Assembly: GCA_902803695.1 (NCBI GenBank)
Contig: CADCQX010000394.1
Location: 1 to 16,059 of the forward strand
Origin: Oscillospiraceae bacterium
Lineage (GTDB): Bacteria > Bacillota > Clostridia > Saccharofermentanales > Saccharofermentanaceae
Direction of reading: 5' to 3'
Length of the DNA stretch: 16,059 bases
Part shown: positions 1 to 7,293 of the stretch, one piece after another
Position numbering within the stretch: the first letter of the stretch is position 1
How the letters are laid out: every line of letters starts with the position of its first letter
Made by a program: the position numbers and the translations under genes
The notes under the pieces: model-generated
The model's database searches: none
The model's input: only the letters and a program-made list of their open reading frames with translations
Told to the model about the DNA's origin: nothing

Positions 1-1179
1 AAGCTGGAAGATCCTCTTGCAGCATTCGTATTTAAGACCATCGCTGACCCGTTCGTAGGACGTATCAGTATCTTCAAGGTCAATGCCGGTGAGATCAAGG
101 CTAACTCTGTTGTATATAACGCAACAAAGGGTAAGGAAGAGCGTATCAGTAACCTCTTCTTCATGGTTGGTAAGAAGCAGATCCCTACAGATAAGGTAAC
201 TGCAGGTGATATCGGATGTGCAGCTAAGCTTGCTATCACACAGACAAACGATACTCTCTGTGATAAGGCAAGAATTATCGAGATGCCTAAGATATCCTTC
301 CCGACACCTTGCTTGTCCATGAGCATCAAGCCTACTAAGAAGGGCGAAGAAGACAAGATCATGGGCGGTCTTACAAAGCTCGCTGATGAAGATCCTGTAT
401 TCCGCGTAGAGACAAACCCTGAGACAAAGCAGATGGTCATCTCCGGTCTTGGCGAATCCGAGATCAAAGTATTGATCAGTAAGCTCAAGGCTAAGTACAA
501 CGTTGACGCAGAACTCGGCGCTCCTAAGGTTCCTTATCGTGAGGCTATCCGTAAGAAGGTTAAGGTTCAGGGTAAGCACAAGAAGCAGTCCGGTGGTCAC
601 GGTCAGTACGGTGATGTTTGGATCGAGTTCGAGCCATCCGATTCCGAAGATCTCATCTTTGAGGAGAAGGTATTCGGTGGTGCTGTTCCTAAGAACTTCT
701 TCCCGGCAGTTCAGAAGGGACTCGAAGAAGCAGTCAAGAAGGGCGTTTTGGCAGGATATCCTGTTGTTAACCTCAAGGCAACGTTGGTAGACGGCTCTTA
801 CCACGATGTAGACTCTTCGGAAATGGCATTTAAGATCGCTGCTTCCCTCGCTTTCAAGGCTGGTATGGAACAGGGCAACCCGATGCTCCTCGAGCCATAT
901 TCAACAGTAGGTGTTCATATCCCTGAAGATAAGCAGGGCGACATCATGGGTGACATGAGTAAGAGAAGAGGCCGTATCATGGGTTATGGTACTGATGAAG
1001 ACGGCGCAACAGTCGTTTCCTGTGAGGTTCCTACAGCTGAGATGGCAAGTTATGCTACAGACCTTAAGTCAATGACACAGGGCAGAGGATGGTTCACCAT
1101 CGAGCACGTAAGATATGAGATGGCTCCGCCGGAAGTTGCCGAGAAGGTAATCGCCGAGAGCAAGGCTGAAGAAGAATAA
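1..1179 (+). CDS. fusA: Elongation factor G family GTPase (EF-G2-like), 3' part
   Basis: The reading frame is open from base 1 and gives the last 392 codons; the GTP-binding domain lies upstream of the window. Visible parts in order are domain II (about codons 1-95), domain III (starting near FPTPCLSMSI), domain IV (RKKVKVQGKHKKQSGGHGQY, then GSYHDVDSSEMAFK) and domain V (GDIMGDMSKRRGRIMG, then TQGRGWF). EF-G drives mRNA-tRNA translocation on the ribosome. The KVQGKHKKQSGGHGQYGDVW stretch resembles the EF-G-like paralogue (EF-G2) common in Clostridia more than canonical FusA; that subfamily call is from memory. The domain III element that usually reads GE[LQ]H reads GESE here. Codon choice (CGT, ACA, GGT, AAG) is that of a highly expressed gene, which favours a working translation factor. 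The family call is secure; canonical EF-G versus paralogue is open without the N-terminus. Confidence 0.93.
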   Translation, partial: KLEDPLAAFVFKTIADPFVGRISIFKVNAGEIKANSVVYNATKGKEERISNLFFMVGKKQIPTDKVTAGDIGCAAKLAITQTNDTLCDKARIIEMPKISFPTPCLSMSIKPTKKGEEDKIMGGLTKLADEDPVFRVETNPETKQMVISGLGESEIKVLISKLKAKYNVDAELGAPKVPYREAIRKKVKVQGKHKKQSGGHGQYGDVWIEFEPSDSEDLIFEEKVFGGAVPKNFFPAVQKGLEEAVKKGVLAGYPVVNLKATLVDGSYHDVDSSEMAFKIAASLAFKAGMEQGNPMLLEPYSTVGVHIPEDKQGDIMGDMSKRRGRIMGYGTDEDGATVVSCEVPTAEMASYATDLKSMTQGRGWFTIEHVRYEMAPPEVAEKVIAESKAEEE

Positions 1180-1229
1180 TGACTCTTTTTCATATTCTAC
1201 CTTGTTGAGTTGAAAGGCATATGATAATG

Positions 1230-1260
1230 GGGGGTGTTTCGCGCGAGACACCCCCTTTTA
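1230..1260 (+). terminator. Intrinsic terminator after the EF-G gene
   Basis: An 11-bp stem (five G-C pairs, then TGTTTC against GAGACA with one G-U pair) closes a GCGC tetraloop and is followed directly by TTTT. It begins about 50 nt after the EF-G stop codon and separates it from glf. Confidence 0.92.
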
Positions 1261-1272
1261 GATTATAAAGTG

Positions 1273-1278
1273 TATAAT
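1273..1278 (+). promoter_or_regulatory. Probable -10 box for glf
   Basis: A perfect TATAAT lies 32 nt upstream of the glf ATG, just after the terminator. No convincing -35 hexamer is present at 16-18 nt spacing, because that position falls in the terminator's C-run and U-run. The assignment rests on the -10 box and location. The glf ribosome site GGAG is at 1297-1300, 9 nt before the start. Confidence 0.45.
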
Positions 1279-1309
1279 GGTCATATCATTTAGTTTGGAG
1301 TGAATAGTT

Positions 1310-2410
1310 ATGAGTCAGTATGATTATTTGATCGTAGGTGCAGGTCTTTACGGAAGTGTTTTCGCGAGGCTTGCTACAGATAGCGGAAAGAAGTGCCTGG
1401 TTATCGATAAGAGAGATAACGTTGCGGGTAATATCTATACGGAAGAAGTAAACGGTATCAATGTTCATAAGTACGGAGCGCACATCTTCCATACGAGCAA
1501 TAAGGAAGTATGGGAATTCGTTAATAAGTACGCAGAATTCAACAGATATACGAACAGTCCTATCGCCAACTACAAGGGTGAGATCTATTCAATGCCTTTC
1601 AACATGTACACATTCAACAGGATGTGGGGCGTGGTAACTCCTGAAGAGGCAAGAAAGAAGATCGACGAGCAGATGGCGGACTGCAGGGTTGAAGAGCCTA
1701 AGAACCTTGAGGAGCAGGCTATGAACCTCATAGGTAAGGATATCTATGAAAAGCTCGTAAAGGGATACACCGAGAAGCAGTGGGGCCGTAAGGCTACCGA
1801 ACTTCCGGGCTTCATTATCAAGCGCCTTCCGGTAAGACTTACATATGACAACAACTACTTTAACGATACATATCAGGGTATCCCGATCGGAGGCTATACA
1901 AAGCTCGTGGAGAATATCCTTGAGGGTATCGAGGTCCGCCTGGGCATAGACTTCCTGAAGAACAGGGAAGAGCTGGAGGCTCTGGCTGACAAGATCGTCT
2001 ATACGGGAATGATCGACGAATACTATGATTACTGCTTCGGTGAGCTCGAGTACAGATCACTGAGGTTTGAGACTGAGATCATGCCTGATGTAGATAACTA
2101 TCAGGGTAATGCGGTCGTTAACTACACGGATTCCGAGACTCCTTACACCAGGATCATCGAGCATAAGCACTTTGAGTTCAATACATGTAAGGGTACAGTT
2201 GTATCCCGTGAGTATCCTGCTACGTGGAAGAAGGGCGACGAGCCTTACTATCCGATGAACAACGACAAGAATAACGAACTTTATCAGAAATATGCTAAAA
2301 AAGCCGAAGAGGACAACAAGGTCATCTTCGGCGGAAGGCTCGGTAAGTATAAGTATTACGACATGGATGATACCATCGAAGTCGCGATCAACGACTATAG
2401 AGCACTTTAA
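1310..2410 (+). CDS. glf: UDP-galactopyranose mutase
   Basis: This cytoplasmic FAD enzyme interconverts UDP-galactopyranose and UDP-galactofuranose, the donor for galactofuranose in surface polysaccharides. The 366-aa length fits bacterial UGMs (about 367-390). An N-terminal FAD-binding fold shows GAGLYG (residues 10-15) and an acidic strand end, VIDKRD. The family signature KYGAHIFHT is at 54-62, EKQWG at 155-159, and the active-site arginines at R172 and R176 in KRLPVR. R281 (TRIIEHKHF) and the C-terminal GRLGKYKYYDMD also match. The ATG has GGAG 9 nt upstream. The gene stands alone between a terminator and a convergent gene; its stop overlaps that of the exonuclease gene on the other strand. 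No glycosyltransferases or other capsule genes are nearby, so the polysaccharide that uses the sugar is unknown. Confidence 0.96.
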   Translation: MSQYDYLIVGAGLYGSVFARLATDSGKKCLVIDKRDNVAGNIYTEEVNGINVHKYGAHIFHTSNKEVWEFVNKYAEFNRYTNSPIANYKGEIYSMPFNMYTFNRMWGVVTPEEARKKIDEQMADCRVEEPKNLEEQAMNLIGKDIYEKLVKGYTEKQWGRKATELPGFIIKRLPVRLTYDNNYFNDTYQGIPIGGYTKLVENILEGIEVRLGIDFLKNREELEALADKIVYTGMIDEYYDYCFGELEYRSLRFETEIMPDVDNYQGNAVVNYTDSETPYTRIIEHKHFEFNTCKGTVVSREYPATWKKGDEPYYPMNNDKNNELYQKYAKKAEEDNKVIFGGRLGKYKYYDMDDTIEVAINDYRAL

Positions 2411-3174
2411 AGGTCGATGTCGATGAAGATCGGGCAGTGATCCGATCCCATGATGTCGGACAACATATTTGATTCCTTAACTTTGGATCTAAGAGCGTCG
2501 GTAACGAAGAAGTAGTCAATTCTCCAGCCGACGTTTCTTTCGCGCGCTTTTGTCTTATAGGACCACCAGGTGTAGGCCTCTGCCTTATCCGGGTAGAGCA
2601 TCCTGAAGGTATCCGTAAGTCCCTTCTGCTCGAAAATGTCCATATACGCGCGTTCCTCAGGAAGGAATCCCGAGATCTTGGAGTTGGCCTTCGGGTTACT
2701 CAGATCGATCTCTTTGTGGGCGGTATTGACATCGCCGCAGCAGATGACCTGGACTCCGTTCTTGAGATGCTTCTGAACTCGGTCGAGGAAGCAGTCATAG
2801 AATTCCAGTTTGAACTTAACGTACTCGTCGCCTCTGCCTCCGTTAGGGAAGTAGATGTTGTAGAGGACGAAGGAGCCGAAATCCAGCATTATGCTTCGGC
2901 CTTCATGATCGAACTTGTCGACGCCGAATCCGTACTCGATGTTCTTTGGCTCGAGTTTTGTATAGACAGCCGTTCCCGAGTAGCCTTTGCGCTCGGCACT
3001 GTAGAAATAACTCTTGTAATCTCCGATATTGGTTATGTCTTCAGAGAGCTGATCGATGTTTGCCTTGGTCTCCTGGATGCACATGATGTCAGGCGCGTTT
3101 TCGAGCAAAACATCCTTGAAACCCTTGCCTGCGACTGCTCTGATACCGTTAACGTTCCAACTGATTATCTTCAT
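2407..3174 (-). CDS. xth: Exodeoxyribonuclease III / AP endonuclease
   Basis: This member of the Mg-dependent exonuclease-endonuclease-phosphatase fold cuts DNA 5' to abasic sites and removes 3'-blocking groups in base excision repair. At 255 aa it matches B. subtilis ExoA (about 252). The motifs are all present: SWNVNGIRA (N7 and N9), CIQETK (metal ligand E35), GTAVYTK, GDVNTAHKEIDL (D148, N150), WRIDYFFVT (D220) and the catalytic pair SDHCPI (D245, H246). The ATG is preceded by AAGAAGG about 9 nt upstream on this strand, supporting the start. It converges with glf, and the two stop codons overlap. I found no clear promoter for it in the 125-nt gap upstream, which also holds the promoter of the divergent lipoprotein gene. 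Confidence 0.96.
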   Translation of the reverse strand: MKIISWNVNGIRAVAGKGFKDVLLENAPDIMCIQETKANIDQLSEDITNIGDYKSYFYSAERKGYSGTAVYTKLEPKNIEYGFGVDKFDHEGRSIMLDFGSFVLYNIYFPNGGRGDEYVKFKLEFYDCFLDRVQKHLKNGVQVICCGDVNTAHKEIDLSNPKANSKISGFLPEERAYMDIFEQKGLTDTFRMLYPDKAEAYTWWSYKTKARERNVGWRIDYFFVTDALRSKVKESNMLSDIMGSDHCPIFIDIDL

Positions 3175-3259
3175 TGCGGTTTACCTTCTTATTGCTTGAT
3201 GACAGTATTCTACAATAGTTTAAGGGTTTTCGCGAAGTATATATACAATAATGAAGTTG

Positions 3260-3268
3260 TGTTATAAT
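3260..3268 (+). promoter_or_regulatory. Extended -10 promoter of the lipoprotein-cls operon
   Basis: TGTTATAAT is an extended -10 element (TG-N-TATAAT) 31 nt before the ATG at 3300. No good -35 hexamer is visible, which is tolerated in extended -10 promoters. AGGAG at 3289-3293, 6 nt before the ATG, is the ribosome site. Confidence 0.6.
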
Positions 3269-3299
3269 CACTCCAAATTGCTTATTACAGGAGTAAGAC

Positions 3300-4802
3300 A
3301 TGAAGAGATTGAAAGGGATAGCTGCGATATTGATTGTTTCTGCCATGATGACGGGCATCGCAGCATGTAATTCAGAAACAGAAGTAGAATCATCCGTCTC
3401 ATCCGAACTGACGGTTATGGATATATCTTCCGAGACTTCGGCTGAGGCTTCAGGAACCGGAGTTCAGGGAACGAATGAAAACGGTGAATACGTGATAGAA
3501 GGCGAGACTTTCGAGGAAAGATACGGAAGTCAGCTGGGATCCTACCTTAATCACCAGTATTATTTTGACGACATCGAGATCCCTATGTATGAGACGAACT
3601 ACTACATGATCCACCAGTTTGTAGAGTTCAATAACATGGCAAAGACCGGTTATGATCTTCCTATGACGAGCGAGGGTCTTGTGGATCTCTCATACGAGCT
3701 CGGTGACGGAATGGAAGTTGAAGGCTTTGAGATCAGAAATGTCGGTGATATGGTCAGATCATATGCCGAGATCTCCATTGCTTGTACATATATTACTCAG
3801 GATCTCGGTAAGGAATACGGTATCGAGATATCCGACAGGACTTATCAGAAGACAGATGAGCAGGTCGAGGCTGTAAGGAAAATGGCTACGGAAGCAAATC
3901 TCACGCTCGATCAGTTCCTCTCGGTAAACTACGGTCCGGGATTCACGGAACAGAACTTCAGGGATATCCTTATCCGTTACTATTACTATGAGGATTTTGT
4001 AGACAGCTACCCGATCCCGGAAGATATGGCAGAGGCTCCTTGCGTTGTTCATGCCCTTTTCGAGGCGAGAGACGGACTTGTTACTCCGGAAATGGATACT
4101 GCAGCTTCTGATGCAGCGACAGAATTCCTTGCTTCCTGTAATTCCACAGACGATATCCTTACTAAGGGAACAGAACTTGTTGAACAGGGTACTGTATCTG
4201 AGTGCGCAACTTATCAGGTCGTTAAAGGTAAGTTCGTAAAGGAATTCCAGAACTGGGCTTATGACGAGTCAAGACAGGTCGGCGATATGGATATCGTAAA
4301 GACTTCATACGGATACCACGTTATGGGATATCTGGGCATGGAGCCTTTGGGTGATGCAGAAAGAAACTACCTTGCAAGCGAACTAGCCAGTGGTGAGATC
4401 TATTCTGTATTCTATGCGGAAGTCCATGACTTCGGAACAGACGACGAGTATGCTGATCCGGTCAAGGTGGACGAAGAGACGGAGGAGACGGAAGCAACCG
4501 TCGGAGAATCCCTCCCGCTTGATGAGAACGGTAATATCATAATCGAGACATCTGCTACTTCTGCACTTAAGGTTGGTGCGGATAAGGAGAGCAAAGGCCT
4601 TATGGCTACCAGAGTCATCGCAGCATGCGTAGGCGGTGTCGCTATCTTTGCGATCATCGGTCTTATCATTGCAACCATCGCAGGCGATAAGAAAAAGAAG
4701 AATGACGATGCTGACGAATCGGAAGATGACATTCCTGAAGAAATAGCAGCAGATGAAGAACCTGAGGCTGAGGTTAAAGAGGAGAAGAAAAAGACAGAAT
4801 AA
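3300..4802 (+). CDS. Lipoprotein resembling parvulin-type (PpiC/PrsA) peptidyl-prolyl isomerase, with C-terminal membrane segment
   Basis: The 500-aa protein starts with a lipoprotein signal peptide (MKRLKG, hydrophobic core, lipobox IAAC with Cys23). A Ser/Thr/Glu-rich linker runs to about residue 60 and a helical SurA-N-like region covers about 90-235. Residues 248-346 resemble a divergent parvulin domain: VVHALF at the start, FVKEFQNWAYD in the middle and VGDMDIVKTSYGYHVMGYLG at the end. PrsA-type proteins help secreted proteins fold outside the membrane. Unusually, a second hydrophobic segment (about 437-462, ending GDKKKK) follows, then an acidic, Lys-rich tail. By the positive-inside rule that tail would be cytoplasmic. 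It is the first gene of a likely operon with cls, 25 nt downstream. Isomerase activity is not certain, because the parvulin core is divergent and part of its usual glycine-rich sequence is missing. Confidence 0.72.
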   Translation: MKRLKGIAAILIVSAMMTGIAACNSETEVESSVSSELTVMDISSETSAEASGTGVQGTNENGEYVIEGETFEERYGSQLGSYLNHQYYFDDIEIPMYETNYYMIHQFVEFNNMAKTGYDLPMTSEGLVDLSYELGDGMEVEGFEIRNVGDMVRSYAEISIACTYITQDLGKEYGIEISDRTYQKTDEQVEAVRKMATEANLTLDQFLSVNYGPGFTEQNFRDILIRYYYYEDFVDSYPIPEDMAEAPCVVHALFEARDGLVTPEMDTAASDAATEFLASCNSTDDILTKGTELVEQGTVSECATYQVVKGKFVKEFQNWAYDESRQVGDMDIVKTSYGYHVMGYLGMEPLGDAERNYLASELASGEIYSVFYAEVHDFGTDDEYADPVKVDEETEETEATVGESLPLDENGNIIIETSATSALKVGADKESKGLMATRVIAACVGGVAIFAIIGLIIATIAGDKKKKNDDADESEDDIPEEIAADEEPEAEVKEEKKKTE

Positions 4803-4827
4803 CGTTTCCGGTTGAAAAGGAAGATCA

Positions 4828-6381
4828 ATGGAGAGCTACAAGAAAACCAAGACCAAAAACGGAATATCACGTGGTGTGGTCTTTGCGGTCGCGATATTGG
4901 TTCAGATCGCATGGATCGCAGTCATGCTCATTTTTCTTCAGGGTTATTTCTCCTTTATATCTGTCGCATTCTCGATCATAGCGGTCATCGTCGCACTTTA
5001 TGTTTTCGGAAAGAACATGAATTCGGCCTTTAAGTTTCCGTGGCTTATACTGCTTCTGGCGGTTCCGATCGTGGGACTTACTTTGTACTTTGTAACGGGT
5101 CACTCGGAACTTAACAAGAGACAGATCAGGCGTTTTAATAGCGTAGCCGATTGGATAAGGTCACTGGGTGAGGCCTGCAATCACGATGATGCGAGCTTTG
5201 AGAATAAGGATCTGTCCATAGAGAACCAGTCCAGGTATATTTCCAATATCGCACATTATCCGGCGCACTTCGGAAGTGAGGTCACTTATTATTCCGAGGC
5301 TGTCGACTGCATGAAGGATATCATCGAAGAAGTTGGGAAGGCGAAGAAGTTCGTGTTCCTTGAGTATCATGCGATCGAGAATTCCACTTATTTTGTCAAA
5401 CTCGCGGATGTTTTGGAGCAGAAGGTAAAGGAAGGCGTTGAAGTGCGTCTTATCTATGATGAGATCGGAAGCATGGTCTTCATCAACCGTGACTTCGTTA
5501 AGAATATGGAGCACCGCGGCATCAACTGCAGGATCTTCAATCCTATCGCGCCGACTATCAACGTTCTCATGAACAACAGAGACCACAGAAAGATCACCGT
5601 TATTGACGGTGTCGTCAGTTTTACCGGCGGCTTTAACCTGGCAGACGAGTATTTTAATCTCGTTAACCCGTACGGCTACTGGAAAGATACGGGCATTAAG
5701 ATCAGGGGTAAGGCATCCCAGAATCTTACGACGATCTTCCTCGAGATGTGGAACCAGATCAAGCAGACGGATACGGTGGATCAGATCAAGGGCTTTTTGG
5801 AGTCTTCTGATCTTGCCGAGGATTTTAAATGCGGTGAACTGGTGCAGCCGTACGCCGATACACCTCTGGATACCGAGTCTGTAGCAAGGAACGTATATCT
5901 TAACGTTATCTCCGCTGCCAAGAAGTATATCTATATCTCGACTCCGTATCTGATCGTCGACGATGAGACATCTGCGGCTCTTACGCTCGCGGCGGGAAGG
6001 GGAGTTGACGTAAGGATCCTCATCCCGGAGATCCCTGATAAGAAGATAGTCTACCGTGCTACTCTTTCCTACTCGACGCTCCTGGCGCAGAGCAATGTTA
6101 AGATCTATAAATTCTCGGGTGGATTCAATCATGCCAAGCAGATCGTCTGTGATGACGAGGTTGCCTGCTGCGGCACGATCAATTTCGACTACAGAAGTCT
6201 TTATTTCCACTTCGAAAACGGCGTGCTCTTCACGAGTCCCGATGCCATCGCTTCCATGAAGAAGGATTTCATCGACACTTTCGCAAAGTCATCTGATGAG
6301 ACTGAGAACTTTAAGCTTCGTATGAAGAGGAGAAATATCCTCTACGACAATATCATCCGACTTATTTCGCCTCTGTTTTAA
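4828..6381 (+). CDS. cls: Cardiolipin synthase (phospholipase D superfamily)
   Basis: This membrane enzyme condenses two phosphatidylglycerols to cardiolipin and glycerol. The 517 aa begin with three hydrophobic segments (about 16-38, 42-60 and 70-90); the last two match the usual N-terminal anchor of Gram-positive Cls, the first is an addition typical of many clostridial forms. Both HKD motifs are intact: H253-R-K255 with D260, followed by TGGFNLADEY, and H435-A-K437 with D442, followed by CGTINFDYRS. The C-terminus RLISPLF is also typical. The ATG lies 25 nt after the lipoprotein stop, with AAAGGAAG upstream, so the two genes are probably cotranscribed. The last 20 bases overlap the convergent peptidase gene. 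Confidence 0.94.
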   Translation: MESYKKTKTKNGISRGVVFAVAILVQIAWIAVMLIFLQGYFSFISVAFSIIAVIVALYVFGKNMNSAFKFPWLILLLAVPIVGLTLYFVTGHSELNKRQIRRFNSVADWIRSLGEACNHDDASFENKDLSIENQSRYISNIAHYPAHFGSEVTYYSEAVDCMKDIIEEVGKAKKFVFLEYHAIENSTYFVKLADVLEQKVKEGVEVRLIYDEIGSMVFINRDFVKNMEHRGINCRIFNPIAPTINVLMNNRDHRKITVIDGVVSFTGGFNLADEYFNLVNPYGYWKDTGIKIRGKASQNLTTIFLEMWNQIKQTDTVDQIKGFLESSDLAEDFKCGELVQPYADTPLDTESVARNVYLNVISAAKKYIYISTPYLIVDDETSAALTLAAGRGVDVRILIPEIPDKKIVYRATLSYSTLLAQSNVKIYKFSGGFNHAKQIVCDDEVACCGTINFDYRSLYFHFENGVLFTSPDAIASMKKDFIDTFAKSSDETENFKLRMKRRNILYDNIIRLISPLF

Positions 6382-7228
6382 TAGTTACGAAAACATATCC
6401 GAGGCCGTCTTCGCTGATGACTACATCCTTTGAATCCTTAGGGATCTTTATCTCGTCCTTCGGCATCCTTCCGATCAGGTAGCCGTCGTACTCGCTATAT
6501 TCGCCTACTTCAAAAAGCTCTGCATAATCCTCGAAAAGGCATCCCGACTCTTCGATTATCTTGCTGTGGGGAAGTCCCACATATCTGATGTGCCAAGGCT
6601 CATATTCAAAGCCCGTTATATCTTCGCCGCCGTACGGATATCTGATGATAAAACCGTAGTCGTAGCAGTGTTCGTTCACGAAGATGCCGGCGTCGCACTG
6701 GATAAATCCCGCGCCTGCATATTCCGAGATGTAAACGTCCAGAGCGAGTCCCGTCTGGTGCTCCGATGTTCCGGGAAGCGCCGCGATCTCAGGGCCTTCC
6801 TCTTCTAAGACTCTCTGCTGGTCATCGTAGCTTCTGTAGCTGCTCATGACAAAGAGCTTGTCTCCGGTCTCGTCCATTACGGCCTTCGAGAGCTTTGCGT
6901 ATGAATCGATTATGCAGGAATTCATAAGTACTCCCGTGTCTTTATACTCGACTATGTCGGCCGGATAATCGGAAGAGATGGTGTGGTCTTTGTTTACGAG
7001 GAGGAGCGACTGATCGACGGTGAACTTTTTCGAGGCCTCTTCAAAAGTATATGTTTCATATCCGTCCTCTTCGGACTTTCCTTTGGAACTTACCGAAGTG
7101 ACGACCTTTTCTGCTGATCTGGCATTTCTCTTGTAGACGAATTTCGGGAGGAACCATATCTTCATTCCGACAAGAAGGGCTCCTATGATCAGTAATCCCG
7201 TAAGCAGTTGTAATACCAGTTTTTTCAT
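6362..7228 (-). CDS. D-alanyl-D-alanine carboxypeptidase, VanY / LAS family
   Basis: The protein (288 aa) is predicted to trim the terminal D-Ala from peptidoglycan stem peptides outside the cell. A hydrophobic N-terminal segment (about 4-26) acts as signal peptide or anchor. The zinc-peptidase signatures follow in order: MSSYRSYDDQ (R132), SEHQTGLALDVY (zinc ligands H157 and D164), and YEPWHIRYVG (catalytic E210, zinc ligand H213). A C-terminal extension of about 70 residues follows the core and I do not recognise it. AGAGGA precedes the ATG on this strand. Its last 20 bp overlap cls on the other strand, and it diverges from gatCA. There is no vanR/S or vanHAX nearby, so nothing suggests glycopeptide resistance; a housekeeping cell-wall role is likelier. 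Confidence 0.9.
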   Translation of the reverse strand: MKKLVLQLLTGLLIIGALLVGMKIWFLPKFVYKRNARSAEKVVTSVSSKGKSEEDGYETYTFEEASKKFTVDQSLLLVNKDHTISSDYPADIVEYKDTGVLMNSCIIDSYAKLSKAVMDETGDKLFVMSSYRSYDDQQRVLEEEGPEIAALPGTSEHQTGLALDVYISEYAGAGFIQCDAGIFVNEHCYDYGFIIRYPYGGEDITGFEYEPWHIRYVGLPHSKIIEESGCLFEDYAELFEVGEYSEYDGYLIGRMPKDEIKIPKDSKDVVISEDGLGYVFVTIKTEAK

Positions 7229-7256
7229 TTGTTTTTTCCTCTGTCAAAAGTATAAT
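7229..7256 (+). promoter_or_regulatory. Candidate promoter of gatCA-gatB
   Basis: TTGTTT (7229-7234), a 16-nt spacer and perfect TATAAT (7251-7256) lie upstream of the gatCA ATG at 7294. The -35 matches the consensus in only three positions. Predicted transcription would start near 7263, giving a leader of about 30 nt. Confidence 0.45.
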
Positions 7257-7259
7257 TGA

Positions 7260-7287
7260 AGTATAGTCAAATAGTCTTTTACTGCAA
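7260..7287 (-). promoter_or_regulatory. Candidate promoter of the VanY-like gene
   Basis: Read on the minus strand: TTGCAG (7287-7282), a 16-nt spacer and TATACT (7265-7260), about 32 nt before the peptidase ATG. The -35 is weak. The element is interleaved with the plus-strand promoter facing gatCA. Confidence 0.35.
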
Positions 7288-7293
7288 TGATCT

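Noticed and set aside
2428..2447. GATCGG/CCGATC inverted repeat near the glf-xth junction as a possible terminator
   Set aside because: It lies inside the xth coding region over the conserved SDHCPI motif and has no T-run on either side.
2716..3267. 183-codon plus-strand frame opposite xth
   Set aside because: It runs antisense through the conserved exonuclease III motifs and has no family features or supported start.
5161..6210. 349-codon open frame on the minus strand
   Set aside because: It lies wholly antisense to cls, is rich in Asp/Arg/Ile from reversed codons, shows no domain and has no ribosome site. It is a shadow of cls codon bias.
6362..7228. VanY-like gene as part of a vancomycin-resistance cluster
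   Set aside because: No vanR, vanS, vanH, ligase or vanX gene is nearby. A lone VanY/LAS peptidase is common in Firmicutes as a cell-wall enzyme.
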